NCBI RefSeq assembly: GCF_026616195.1
Contig: NZ_JANHDH010000001.1
Coordinates: 1,488,001 to 1,552,000 of the forward strand
Direction: 5' to 3'
Length of the DNA: 64,000 nt
DNA from: Haloarchaeobius amylolyticus
GTDB taxonomy: Archaea > Halobacteriota > Halobacteria > Halobacteriales > Natrialbaceae
Positions 15,981-23,792 of this stretch are shown here, piece after piece. How positions within the stretch are numbered: the stretch's first letter is position 1; each line of letters starts with the position of its first letter. Both the position numbers and the translations under genes were made by a program. The notes below the pieces were generated by a model. The model searched no databases, had not been told where the DNA came from, and saw nothing but the letters and a program-made list of their open reading frames with translations.

Positions 15981-16364
15981 ATGGCCACCCTGCTGACCGA
16001 GCGCGAGGAGGACAGACTGGTGAGCGCGTGTCGAACGACGGTCGGTGACAGCCTCCGCTCGATCACGTACTTCACCCGCGACGACTTCGAGCAGCTCTAC
16101 CTGCGCAGCGATTTAGAGCGCGACGCCGACCTCTCGACGTTCGTGGGTCACGAGTGGCGGGAGTTCAAGACGACACAGGCCGCGTACGAGACCTCCGAGC
16201 TGGGCGAGTACGAGTACACCATCCGGAAGTTCGAGAACGGCTTCCTCGTCCGGATGACCACCGACAGCGGCGGCGTCTTCGTCACGACCGACGGCCTGAC
16301 CCTGTCGAACTTCGACGAACTGGCGATGGCGGCCAAGGGCGTCCTCGAGGACCACGAGCACTGA
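15981..16364 (+). CDS. Small conserved haloarchaeal protein (possibly DUF7522)
   Basis: Predicted 127 aa, soluble. The N-terminal half is helical (LLTEREEDRLVSACRTTVGD) and leads to SITYFTRDDFEQLYLRSDLE, a pattern I associate with a haloarchaeal family of about 125 aa. The second half is beta-rich (YEYTIRKFENGFLVRMTT). ATG at 15981 (MATLLTERE) is chosen over longer starts that cross an apparent AT-rich promoter region (GGTATAG and AACATATC around 15881-15903). The function is not known. It is followed by the DUF5813 gene after 43 bases on the same strand. Confidence 0.65.
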   Translation: MATLLTEREEDRLVSACRTTVGDSLRSITYFTRDDFEQLYLRSDLERDADLSTFVGHEWREFKTTQAAYETSELGEYEYTIRKFENGFLVRMTTDSGGVFVTTDGLTLSNFDELAMAAKGVLEDHEH

Positions 16365-16407
16365 GAGAGCGCAACGCCCTTCCCGGCTGGCGCCCTACCC
16401 GCGCCAG

Positions 16408-16938
16408 ATGAGCGAGATTCCCGACCCCGTCGACCGCCAGCTCTCCCGGCACGACGCCTTCACTGCGGTCGATTCGGGCTACACACTCGACACGACCGTG
16501 TTCGAGGCACACGTGACCGCGAGCAGCGCCGAGGGAAAGCGCGACGGCGAGTTCACCGTCATCGTCCGGGTCCCGACGCTCGACGCCGCGGTCACCGGCG
16601 AGACGGTCCACGAGGTCGTCGAGGAAGGCTGGTTCGAGACGCTCGAACTCCGCCTCGAGGACACGTTCGACATCGCCAGCACGAGCACGCACGACCCGCC
16701 GACAGTCACCCGCACCGACGACGAGGTCGTCGTCGAACTCTCCTACGTCGCCTGGAACGCCAGCCAGGGCGTCGAGGACGCGAAGGCACTCGTCGAGTTC
16801 GTCGAGGGGACCTACGCACAGGGCATCGTCCCGGGCTACGAGTACCACGGCCCGGCGGCGGAGCTGATGCAGGCGGCGGTGCAGAACGGTGAGAACGCAG
16901 CGAACGGCGGTGGGTCGAGCGGCGGGCCACCGCTGTAA
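16408..16938 (+). CDS. DUF5813 family protein
   Basis: Predicted 176 aa, cytoplasmic. It matches my recollection of haloarchaeal DUF5813: DRQLSRHDAFTAVDSGYTLD at the N-terminus, VIVRVPTLDAAVTGETVHEV, the EEGWFETLELRLED block, and YVEGTY-like VEFVEGTYAQGIVPGYEY near the C-terminus. The last 20 residues are a Gly/Ser-rich tail. No catalytic motif is visible and the role is unknown. Start ATG at 16408 has the expected MSEIPDPVDRQ sequence. It converges with the RAM-domain gene at 16958. Confidence 0.75.
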   Translation: MSEIPDPVDRQLSRHDAFTAVDSGYTLDTTVFEAHVTASSAEGKRDGEFTVIVRVPTLDAAVTGETVHEVVEEGWFETLELRLEDTFDIASTSTHDPPTVTRTDDEVVVELSYVAWNASQGVEDAKALVEFVEGTYAQGIVPGYEYHGPAAELMQAAVQNGENAANGGGSSGGPPL

Positions 16939-16957
16939 TCTCCGAAGGCTCGGCCGG

Positions 16958-17191
16958 TCAGTCCATCGCGATGTAGGTCTGGGTGTCCTCGACGCCGCGG
17001 ATGCCCTGTATCTGGGTGGCCGCGATGTCCTTGACCTCGCCGGGTGTCTCGACGTGGACCTTCGCGATGACGTCGACGTCGCCGGCGACGATGTAGGCGG
17101 ATTCGACGCCCTCGATGCTCTGGATGTTGTCTCTGAGCCTGTCCGCCTCGCCCGTGTTCGCCTTGATCATGATGTAGGCTGTGACTGCCAT
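16958..17191 (-). CDS. Stand-alone RAM domain (Lrp/AsnC ligand-binding) protein
   Basis: Predicted 77 aa made of only the RAM (regulation of amino acid metabolism) domain of Lrp/AsnC proteins; there is no DNA-binding HTH. The beta-alpha-beta pattern is clear: VTAYIMIKANTGEADRLRDN, then VESAYIVAGDVDVIAKVHVE, then GIRGVEDTQTYIAM. Free RAM domains form oligomers that bind amino acids and can modulate partners. The gene begins 2 bases after the TrkA-type gene on the same strand, so the two are likely one operon. A paralogue lies at 20348-20578. Confidence 0.85.
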   Translation of the reverse strand: MAVTAYIMIKANTGEADRLRDNIQSIEGVESAYIVAGDVDVIAKVHVETPGEVKDIAATQIQGIRGVEDTQTYIAMD

Positions 17192-17193
17192 CG

Positions 17194-17880
17194 TCAGATA
17201 CCTCCTGCGGGTGCGGCGCGGCTCGCGTCACCCACGATGAGTTGCCGGACGTCGCCGAGCACGTCGAAGTCCGCGAGGACGACGACGCGGTCCCCGAGTT
17301 CGAGCGACTGGTCCGGGTCGGGGATCTCCATGGGCTCTCCCTGCTTGCCGAAGGCGATCATGGTGGCCGTCTTCGGCAGTTCCACCTCGGCGATGGAGTA
17401 GCCCTTCATCGGGGACTCCTCCGTGACGGTGAGTTCGACCAGCTGGAGGTTCTGGGCGATGTCGGCGATCGCCCGGGTATCGCCCCCGAGCATCGCGTTC
17501 TTCGCACCGATGGCCCCCAGCCGTTCGGGGTAGACGACCTCGTCGACCGCCTCGGCGTACTTCCGGTAGATGTCCTCGCGGTAGTCCTCGTCGATGCGCA
17601 TGACCGTCCGGGCCCCGTGGTGGTCGGCGATCATGCACGCCGCGAAGTTCGTGTTGAGGTCCCCCGTGAGTGCGCCGACCGCGTCGGCGTCGGCGACGCC
17701 CGCCTCCTCGAGGACGTCCTCGCGGGACCCGTCGCCCTCGACGACCGTGAAGTCCTGGTCGCGGGCGCGCTTGACCTTCCGCTCGTCGGGCTCGATGAGC
17801 GTCACCTCGTGTCCTTCGTCGCGAAGGACACGAGCCGTACGGAGTCCGACTCGACCTGCGCCTATGATAACGAACCGCAT
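17194..17880 (-). CDS. trkA: TrkA family RCK protein (potassium uptake/channel regulator)
   Basis: Predicted 228 aa, cytoplasmic. Residues 1-125 form an RCK-N Rossmann domain: MRFVIIGAGRVGLRTARVL has the GxGxxG loop, followed by LIEPDERKVKRARDQDFTV and GDGSREDVLEEAGVADADAV. Residues about 140-220 form an RCK-C (TrkA-C) domain ending in SLELGDRVVVLADFD. Such subunits bind NAD(H) or nucleotides and gate TrkH-type channels or other transporters. ATG at 17880 is chosen; the long upstream extension is antisense to the permease. It is divergent from the APC permease and followed by a RAM gene. Confidence 0.87.
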   Translation of the reverse strand: MRFVIIGAGRVGLRTARVLRDEGHEVTLIEPDERKVKRARDQDFTVVEGDGSREDVLEEAGVADADAVGALTGDLNTNFAACMIADHHGARTVMRIDEDYREDIYRKYAEAVDEVVYPERLGAIGAKNAMLGGDTRAIADIAQNLQLVELTVTEESPMKGYSIAEVELPKTATMIAFGKQGEPMEIPDPDQSLELGDRVVVLADFDVLGDVRQLIVGDASRAAPAGGI

Positions 17881-18150
17881 ATCACTGTGTACGCTCACCC
17901 CCCTTGAATAACTTACCCCGGTGCCCGCTCCAGAACGCCGTGCGGCGTGGAGACTCCTCCGGGCGCTGGTGCTGGCCGCAGCCACCGACCGGATTCCAGC
18001 GGTGTTGTGACGACCCCGTGGGTTTTTGTGGCAGTCCACCATTCGAGATGATATCGTTCCGACAGCAACCGGGTCGATACGTGAACACCGTCGGCGGGGC
18101 ACGCGATACCGGGTCGCGGCGCCAGCGTCGGCGGGGGGGAACCACCACCG
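17881..18150. promoter_or_regulatory. Divergent promoter region of the trkA and permease genes
   Basis: A 270-base gap with no plausible gene. It contains an AT-rich TTGAATAACTTAC near 17907-17919, suited to the minus-strand trkA promoter, and GGGTTTTTGTGG near 18021-18032. The G-run before the ATG at 18151 does not look like a ribosome binding site. Confidence 0.4.
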
Positions 18151-19605
18151 ATGAGTAGTCACGGCGAACGCGCACCTGAGGCCGAACTCGGACTGCTCGA
18201 CGCGACGATGATAGGGATGGGTGCGATGATCGGGGCAGGCATCTTCGTGCTCACGGGGCTGGCCGCCGAGATCGCCGGCCCCGCCGCCATCGTCGTGTTC
18301 GCACTGAACGGCGCCGTGACGGCCTTCACCGGGCTGTCCTACGCCGAACTCGCCTCGTCCATCCCGAAGAGCGGGGGCGGCTACGCCTTCGTCCGGGAGG
18401 TGTTCAGCGACCTCCCGTCGTTCCTGATGGGGTGGATGCTCTGGTTCGCGTACATGATCGCTGGCGGCCTGTACGCGCTCGGGTTCGCGCCGAACTTCCT
18501 CGAACTCCTGCACGTCTACGGCATCGTCCCGCCGCCGGACGCGGTCGGGGCGGTCTCGCTCCCGGTGGTCGGGGTGGAGGTCCCCGCGGCCGTCGGACTG
18601 GCGTTCCTCGCAGTCCTCGCGCTCGTCAGCCTGAACGCCGTCTCGACCGCCGCCAGCGGGAGCGTCGAGACGATCTTCACCATCACGAAGGTCACCATCC
18701 TGCTCGTCTTCGTCGGCTTCGGGGCGACCTCGCCGATGTTCGCGACCGCCGAGTTCCAGCCGCTGTTCCCCGGCGGCCGGACGGCCCTCGACATCCTGCC
18801 CGCGATGGGGCTCACGTTCATCGCCTTCGAGGGGTACGACCTCATCACGACCGTCACCGAGGAGGTCCAGAACCCCCGCGAGAACATCCCGAAGGCCATC
18901 TTCCTCAGCCTGGCCGCGACCGTCGTGGTGTACCTCGCCGTCGTCGGCGTCGCGGTCGGGACCCTCGGCGCGAACGGGCTGGCGGCGGCCGGCGAGGCCG
19001 GCATCGCGGAGGCGGCGACCCAGTTCATGCCCACGGGACTGCCCGTCATCAGGAACGGTGGCGCCATCATCGTCTTCGGGGCCGTCTTCTCGACGCTGAC
19101 GGCGCTGAACGCGGTCGTCATCGCCTCCTCGCGGGTGGCGTTCTCGATGGGTCGGGAGGGGCAGTTGCTCCGGTCGGTCGGGCACCTGCACTACCGGTTC
19201 GGGACGCCGTTCGTCGCCATCCTCGCCAGCGCCGTGGTGATGCTCGGGTCCGTGGCGCTCCCGACCAAGAGCGCGGGGAACATGTCGAGCCTGTTCTTCC
19301 TGCTCTCGTTCGTGGTGGTCAACGCCTCGGTCATCCGGCTCCGGCGGGAGCGCCCGGACATGAACCGCCCCTACGAACTCCCGTACTACCCAATCCCGCC
19401 CCTCCTGGGCATCGTGCTGAACCTGCTGCTCACCGGGGTCCTGGTCGAGTACCTCGTCCGGACCGACCCACTGGCGCTCGTGCTCAGCGTCGGCTGGCTC
19501 GTCGCCGGCGGCCTCGCCTACCTCGTGCTGAACTCACTGCGGACCGACCGGCGCACCCGGTCGGCATCGACCGACACCGAGACGGTCACTCCGGAGGACG
19601 ACTGA
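18151..19605 (+). CDS. APC family amino acid permease
   Basis: Predicted 484 aa with about 12 hydrophobic helices, the normal APC layout. The first helix has the substrate-binding motif MIGMGAMIGAGIFVLTG, and helix 6 region reads MGLTFIAFEGYDLITTVTEE, also typical. The C-terminus is a short charged tail with many Thr and Glu. APC proteins import amino acids or related amines by proton or sodium symport. The gene is followed after 3 bases by an RCK protein and then a RAM protein, which suggests the transporter is controlled by nucleotide and amino acid sensing. Specificity is not predictable. Confidence 0.9.
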   Translation: MSSHGERAPEAELGLLDATMIGMGAMIGAGIFVLTGLAAEIAGPAAIVVFALNGAVTAFTGLSYAELASSIPKSGGGYAFVREVFSDLPSFLMGWMLWFAYMIAGGLYALGFAPNFLELLHVYGIVPPPDAVGAVSLPVVGVEVPAAVGLAFLAVLALVSLNAVSTAASGSVETIFTITKVTILLVFVGFGATSPMFATAEFQPLFPGGRTALDILPAMGLTFIAFEGYDLITTVTEEVQNPRENIPKAIFLSLAATVVVYLAVVGVAVGTLGANGLAAAGEAGIAEAATQFMPTGLPVIRNGGAIIVFGAVFSTLTALNAVVIASSRVAFSMGREGQLLRSVGHLHYRFGTPFVAILASAVVMLGSVALPTKSAGNMSSLFFLLSFVVVNASVIRLRRERPDMNRPYELPYYPIPPLLGIVLNLLLTGVLVEYLVRTDPLALVLSVGWLVAGGLAYLVLNSLRTDRRTRSASTDTETVTPEDD

Positions 19606-19608
19606 GAC

Positions 19609-20262
19609 ATGACAGAGAAACTCACCGTAATCGTCGCGGGCGGCGGACGCGTCGGCCTACAGACAGCCAGGATGCTCCACGACCACGGACACGACGTCAC
19701 CATCATCGAACGCGACCAGGCGGTATGTGACGCCCTGTCCGAGGAGTACCTCGCGACCGTCATCAGCGGCGACGCCGCGAACCCGTCGGTCCTCGAACAG
19801 GCCGGCGTCGACAGGGCCGACGTGGTCGCCGGCCTGACCGGGGAGGCGGGGCTGAACCTCGCCGTCTGCATGGAGGCCAAGGAACTGTCGCCCGGCATCC
19901 GCACCGTATCACGCATCGACAGCGCCGAGAAGGAGTCCTACACCCGGTTCGTCGACGCGATCACCTTCCCCGAGCGAGCGGGGGCCCGGACCGCCGTCAA
20001 CGAGATACTCGGGAGCGACGTCCAGACCCTGGCCGACGTCACAGGGACCCTCGACATCATGCAGATCCGGGTCGTCGAGGGCGCGCCGGCAGCCGGGAAA
20101 CAGCTCGAGAACGTCCGGTTCCCGTCCGGGACGCTGGTCATCTCGAACGACGACGGGGACAGCGTCGCACGCCCGGACACCACCCTCACGCCGGGCAAGC
20201 GCTACATCGTCGCGGTCGAACCCGACGTGGCCGACGAAGTGATGAACCTGCTGCGCGGCTGA
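19609..20262 (+). CDS. TrkA family RCK protein (second copy)
   Basis: Predicted 217 aa. The RCK-N domain begins KLTVIVAGGGRVGLQTARML with a GxGxxG loop, and has TIIERDQAVCDALSEEYLAT and GDAANPSVLEQAGVDRADVV. The C-terminal RCK-C part (about residues 135-217) includes GAPAAGKQLENVRFPSGTLV and LTPGKRYIVAVEPD. It is paralogous to the 17194-17880 protein and begins 3 bases after the APC permease, so it is probably its regulatory subunit. The ATG at 19609 is unambiguous. Confidence 0.87.
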   Translation: MTEKLTVIVAGGGRVGLQTARMLHDHGHDVTIIERDQAVCDALSEEYLATVISGDAANPSVLEQAGVDRADVVAGLTGEAGLNLAVCMEAKELSPGIRTVSRIDSAEKESYTRFVDAITFPERAGARTAVNEILGSDVQTLADVTGTLDIMQIRVVEGAPAAGKQLENVRFPSGTLVISNDDGDSVARPDTTLTPGKRYIVAVEPDVADEVMNLLRG

Positions 20263-20347
20263 ACCGGGCGCACCGCCACGTCTTCCGTCGAAATCGGGGG
20301 TGAAACAGGGCAAAGTTTTTGCCATGACAGAGAGTACCACAGCACGA

Positions 20348-20578
20348 ATGGTTCACGCGTTCATCATGGTCAAGACGGCCGCCGGAAAGTCCGAAGAACT
20401 CCTCGACTCGATCCGCAGCCTCGGGGCGGTCGGCGAGGCGCACATCGTCGCCGGCAACTTCGACATCATCACCGAGGTGGACACGGAGGAGGTCTACGAC
20501 GTCCTCCACACGGTCGTCGGCGAGCTACAGAAGCTAGACGGCATCGCCGATACGAAGACCTACATCTGTCTGCAGTGA
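20348..20578 (+). CDS. Stand-alone RAM domain (Lrp/AsnC ligand-binding) protein, second copy
   Basis: Predicted 76 aa, one RAM domain without HTH: VHAFIMVKTAAGKSEELLDS, then EAHIVAGNFDIITEVDTEE, then GIADTKTYICLQ. It aligns along its whole length with the 16958-17191 protein. ATG codons occur at 20300, 20324 and 20348; the last matches the paralogue's start and lies about 30 bases after a TATA-like CAAAGTTTTT (20311-20320). With the permease and RCK genes it forms the right half of a mirror-image cluster. Confidence 0.83.
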   Translation: MVHAFIMVKTAAGKSEELLDSIRSLGAVGEAHIVAGNFDIITEVDTEEVYDVLHTVVGELQKLDGIADTKTYICLQ

Positions 20579-20603
20579 CCGGGGCTCCGGCCACCGGCCG
20601 GTC

Positions 20604-21653
20604 TCAGTGCTCCAGTTCCTGCACGTCGTACTCGGCGGTGAACGCGCGCAGCCAGTCGCGCTGTCGCTCGAGTTTCTCGGGCATCTCCGCGTACACCGAG
20701 TCGAAGACCTCGTCGGGGTCCGCCGGCTCACCGGATTCGGCCCGCTCGACCGCCTCCGAGAGTTCCTCCTCGACCTCGTCGGCGATGGTCTCGACGTACT
20801 CGTCCGTGATGACCTCCTGCTCGCGGAGGTACTCCTCGTAGCGCTCCAGCGGGTCGCGGGTCCGCCACTCGGGCAGGTCCTCGTCCTCGTCCTCGCGGTA
20901 GCGCGAGGGGTCGTCGCTGGTCGTGTGCGCGCCCTGCCGGTAGGTCAGGCTCTCGACCAGCACCGGGTTCCCCTCGCGGGCGGAGGCGAGTGCGCTCTGG
21001 ACGAACTCCCTGACCGCCAGCGGGTCGTTCCCGTCGACCTGCCCGCCGTTGAACCCGTAGGCCTCGGCGCGGTCGGCGATGGAGGCCGCCGCGGTCTGCC
21101 TGCGCCGGGGGAGCGAGATGGCCCAGTTGTTGTTCTCGCAGAAGAAGACCGTCGGCGTCTCGAACACGCCGGCGAAGTTCAGGCCCTCGTGGAAGTCGCC
21201 CTCGGAGGTCGCGCCGTCGCCGAAGTAACAGAGGACGGCACCGTCGTCGTCCTCGTAGTTCATCGCCATGCCCGCCCCCGTGGCGTGGGGGATCTGGGTC
21301 GCGATGGGGACCGCCTGCGGGAAGTTCGGCACGTCGTGGTCCGACGTGTACTCCGGCTGGCCGCGGCGGAACCGCAGGATGTCGCTCATCGGGACGCCAC
21401 GGGCGATCTGCATGGCGTTCGAGCGGTAGGTCGGGAACAGCCAGTCCTCGGCCGCCATCGCGTGGGCGGCACCGACCTGCGAGGCCTCCTGGCCCTTGTA
21501 CGGCGGGTAGCCACTCATCCACCCGCGGCGCTGGAGCGCCAGTGCTCGCTCGTCGAAGCGACGGGCACGAACCATGTCGCGGTAGAGTGCGCGAGCCTCG
21601 TCGGGGGAGAAGGGGGTGTCCGAGAGGTCGCGTTCTCCGATGACTCGATGCAT
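20604..21653 (-). CDS. Thiamine-diphosphate-dependent 2-oxoacid dehydrogenase E1, alpha subunit
   Basis: Predicted 349 aa, cytoplasmic. The E1 alpha family decarboxylates pyruvate or branched-chain 2-oxo acids within a multienzyme complex. Evidence: ARRFDERALALQRRGWMSGY at the N-terminus, the ThDP/Mg motif CYFGDGATSEGDFHEGLNF ending in FFCENNNWAIS, and the phosphorylation-loop-like region TYRQGAHTTSDDPSRYRE. The C-terminus is a long acidic helix. No E1 beta, E2 or E3 gene adjoins it in this window, so it is a solo alpha copy or its partner lies elsewhere. Substrate preference cannot be set. Confidence 0.88.
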   Translation of the reverse strand: MHRVIGERDLSDTPFSPDEARALYRDMVRARRFDERALALQRRGWMSGYPPYKGQEASQVGAAHAMAAEDWLFPTYRSNAMQIARGVPMSDILRFRRGQPEYTSDHDVPNFPQAVPIATQIPHATGAGMAMNYEDDDGAVLCYFGDGATSEGDFHEGLNFAGVFETPTVFFCENNNWAISLPRRRQTAAASIADRAEAYGFNGGQVDGNDPLAVREFVQSALASAREGNPVLVESLTYRQGAHTTSDDPSRYREDEDEDLPEWRTRDPLERYEEYLREQEVITDEYVETIADEVEEELSEAVERAESGEPADPDEVFDSVYAEMPEKLERQRDWLRAFTAEYDVQELEH

Positions 21654-21724
21654 GTGCTGTGCAAAACTTGCCCACTTGAAAGCCGTTCCGATACGTCAAA
21701 GGCCGTCGGTTCCCTAGGGGGCGT

Positions 21725-22045
21725 ATGGTCTCACTCGTGGGCGTCATCGGTCTCCTGGTGCTCGTGCTGGTCAACACGGCCATCGCGGCCGTCTCGACAC
21801 GGTTCTTCCGGCAGCGCCTGGACACCGACTGGGGCCCGATCGTCTACGTCGCGCTCATCACGCCCGTCCTCCTGTTCGGGACGACGCTGCTCATCTCCGG
21901 CGTCCTCCAGCTCGGCACGAACCTCGGGTCGACGCAGCTCGCCCTCCTCGTGAGCATCGCGCTCCCCCTCGTCCTCGGCGTCACCGTCGACTTCTTCTGG
22001 ATGCCGGCGCCGGACGAGATGGAGTTGCCGGATACGATGCGGTGA
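21725..22045 (+). CDS. Three-helix membrane protein of unknown function
   Basis: Predicted 106 aa. Hydrophobic helices lie at about residues 3-24, 39-62 and 69-90; the C-terminus is short and polar. The basic loop TRFFRQRLDTDW after helix 1 suggests a cytosolic side. No domain is recognised. It is divergent from the E1 alpha gene, with 71 bases between. Likely a small haloarchaeal membrane family. Confidence 0.55.
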   Translation: MVSLVGVIGLLVLVLVNTAIAAVSTRFFRQRLDTDWGPIVYVALITPVLLFGTTLLISGVLQLGTNLGSTQLALLVSIALPLVLGVTVDFFWMPAPDEMELPDTMR

Positions 22046-22105
22046 CCGCCCGGGAGACAGGACCAGAGCACATCCTCGTCGAGTAGGCTCCCGTCGAGAC
22101 GGGAG

Positions 22106-22125
22106 TTGCACCGAATCCTGTGCAA
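22106..22125. promoter_or_regulatory. 20-bp inverted repeat TTGCA-N10-TGCAA, copy 1
   Basis: TTGCAC, 8-base spacer, GTGCAA. It has the same outer half-sites and the same 20-bp span as copy 2, centred 37 bases further on. It lies just upstream of the TATA-like AACACTTACG of the 22162 gene. Confidence 0.6.
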
Positions 22126-22142
22126 ACACTTACGCAGCTGGC

Positions 22143-22162
22143 TTGCATCAGTTCAGATGCAA
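22143..22162. promoter_or_regulatory. 20-bp inverted repeat TTGCA-N10-TGCAA, copy 2
   Basis: TTGCATC, 6-base spacer, GATGCAA; perfect 7-bp arms. The last base is the A of the ATG at 22162, so a bound protein would cover the expected transcription start. Confidence 0.6.
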
Positions 22163-22614
22163 TGTCCGAGGACGCACCAGAATCGACCACAGACGAGGGC
22201 CCCTCGGAGCCGTTCACAGAGCGTGTCGAGCGGTCGTTCACCTGCTCCCTCTGCGGGTACGCGACGACGTACGAGGTCGAGAAACTGCAAGACGAGGTCC
22301 GGGCGACCTGCCTCAACTGCGGGGACTGGACCGTCCAGTTCGCGGCCCCGGAGTCGCTGGTCGACGCCGCCGAGGACGTCGCCGATGCGCTCGCCGGCGA
22401 GACACTCACCGAGCGACAGGCACTCGCGTATCTCCTCCGGGACGTGGTGGGTGTCGACCGGCAGCTGGCTGCCGACGCGATGGAGACCACGCCGTCGAAC
22501 GTCGACAACCTGCAGCGGCGGGGCCGCGAGAAGGTGGCGGACGCTCGGCGGGTCGTCGGTCGGTTGCAGGAGATGGAACAGCCCACGGGAGGTGAGGGTG
22601 ACGGCTCGGCGTGA
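22162..22614 (+). CDS. Zinc-ribbon protein with sigma-region-4-like HTH
   Basis: Predicted 150 aa. Residues about 23-60 form a zinc ribbon (FTCSLCGYATTYEVEK and RATCLNCGDWTVQF), with two CxxC pairs. Residues about 85-140 form an HTH like that of sigma region 4 or LuxR proteins: LTERQALAYLLRDVVGVDRQ, then LAADAMETTPSNVDNLQRRG, then REKVADARRVV. It is probably a DNA-binding regulator. Two matched 20-bp inverted repeats in front of it suggest self-control. ATG at 22162 is chosen because the second operator and TATA spacing fit it. Target genes are unknown. Confidence 0.7.
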   Translation: MSEDAPESTTDEGPSEPFTERVERSFTCSLCGYATTYEVEKLQDEVRATCLNCGDWTVQFAAPESLVDAAEDVADALAGETLTERQALAYLLRDVVGVDRQLAADAMETTPSNVDNLQRRGREKVADARRVVGRLQEMEQPTGGEGDGSA

Positions 22615-22670
22615 TACCCGTGGATTCGGCGGCAGGACCGACAGCGTCGGCGGCGACCGTCCGAGCCCGG

Positions 22671-23480
22671 TCAGTTACCGGGCCCGCCACGGCCGCGGCC
22701 GCGACCACGGCCAGGACCAGAACCCCGACCGGGGCCGCCGCGCGGGGGCGCACTCGCGTCCTCGATCAGGAGCAGCGTGAACGCTTCGTCGGTCGGCTCG
22801 TCGTCCGGGGTCAGGTAGCCGACCGCGAAGGCGGTGTAGGTGCTTCCGCCGGCGAGCTCGACGCCGGGAACCTCGAACACCGGAGCGCTCCCGTCGCCCG
22901 GCCGGACCTCGACCTCGTACGTCCCGGCGGGAACGACGGTGTACCCGCTGGACTCGCCGAAGGAGACGTCGTCGAAGACCGTCAGCGCGCCGTCGTCGAC
23001 CGTCACGTCGACGGTCGGCGCGTCGGGCGAGGCGTGGACCGCCCGGAGGCGTACCTCGTCGTCGCCGATGTTGGCGCCGTTCGTGTCCTCGAAGACGGAG
23101 ACGGTGAACTCGGTGTCGTCGCTCGTGACCTCGCCGTTGGCCACGGCGGTGTAGTCCTCCGCCCCGAGTTCGAGCGTGACCGGCCCGAACACCGTCGTGT
23201 CCGTGTCGGCGACGTTGACCGCCACCTCGTACTCGCCAGCGGGGACCTCCAGGTAGTCAGTCACCATGCCGAACGCCAGTCCCGGGACCGCGACCGCGCC
23301 GTCCACGAGCACGTCCACCGCGGGCGCGTCCGGGGAGGCGTGTGCGACCCGTAGGCCGGCCTCGTCACCACCCTCGGCAGCCGGGTGGTCGTCCGCCATC
23401 GCGGCCGTGGTGCCACCGACGAGCAGCGCTGTTCCAGCACCGATACCTTGCAGGACAGACCGACGGGAGGTTCCTGTCAT
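22671..23480 (-). CDS. Exported protein with two DUF4397 domains and RGG-like tail
   Basis: Predicted 269 aa. A Tat signal (TSRRSVLQGIGAGTALLVGG) is followed by an acidic mature protein with two DUF4397 repeats, starting LRVAHASPDAPAVDVLVDGA (about residue 42) and LRAVHASPDAPTVDVTVDDG (about residue 145). DUF4397 is a beta-rich domain of surface proteins with unknown function. The last 25 residues are Gly/Arg/Pro repeats (GGPGRGSGPGRGRGRGRGG), a strongly basic low-complexity tail that is odd in an acidic haloarchaeal exoprotein. The ATG at 23480 (MTGTSRRS) is chosen. Confidence 0.82.
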   Translation of the reverse strand: MTGTSRRSVLQGIGAGTALLVGGTTAAMADDHPAAEGGDEAGLRVAHASPDAPAVDVLVDGAVAVPGLAFGMVTDYLEVPAGEYEVAVNVADTDTTVFGPVTLELGAEDYTAVANGEVTSDDTEFTVSVFEDTNGANIGDDEVRLRAVHASPDAPTVDVTVDDGALTVFDDVSFGESSGYTVVPAGTYEVEVRPGDGSAPVFEVPGVELAGGSTYTAFAVGYLTPDDEPTDEAFTLLLIEDASAPPRGGPGRGSGPGRGRGRGRGGPGN

Positions 23481-23792
23481 GTTAACCCAACCCACACTGA
23501 GAACCTCACCGAATTGAACTGATTCCCTAACCAGTCAGGTACCGGGTGCGGTTGCTGCACAGAGAGTGATAGGAATCCAACCAGAACACCGGTTCGAGGC
23601 GTGAAGCAGGTGAATCAGGCCGAGGGAGTCCTCGGTCAGCCCACAACTACAGAACCAGTTAGGGGCGGTCCATCGCCCATCCAGTCAGCAAGACAACACC
23701 TCCACGACAGCAGATAGAAATCTAACACTTCCCACCGGATTCAGGGCGCGGCCAGAGTGCGAGCAGTCGGCTGCGGGCGTGTGCGAGAGCGA
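23481..23792. other. Intergenic region without a gene
   Basis: 312 bases, lower in GC than its surroundings, with stop codons in all frames. It contains a perfect hairpin CCGAGG-GAGT-CCTCGG (23620-23635) and repeated CCAGTCAG/CCAGTTAG words. It holds the promoter of the DUF4397 gene (minus strand) and the end of tmk. I see no conserved RNA. Confidence 0.4.

Noticed and set aside
21645-21664. A third TTGCA-N10-TGCAA site near the E1 alpha start
   Set aside because: Only the TGCAA half is present; the other half-site does not match.
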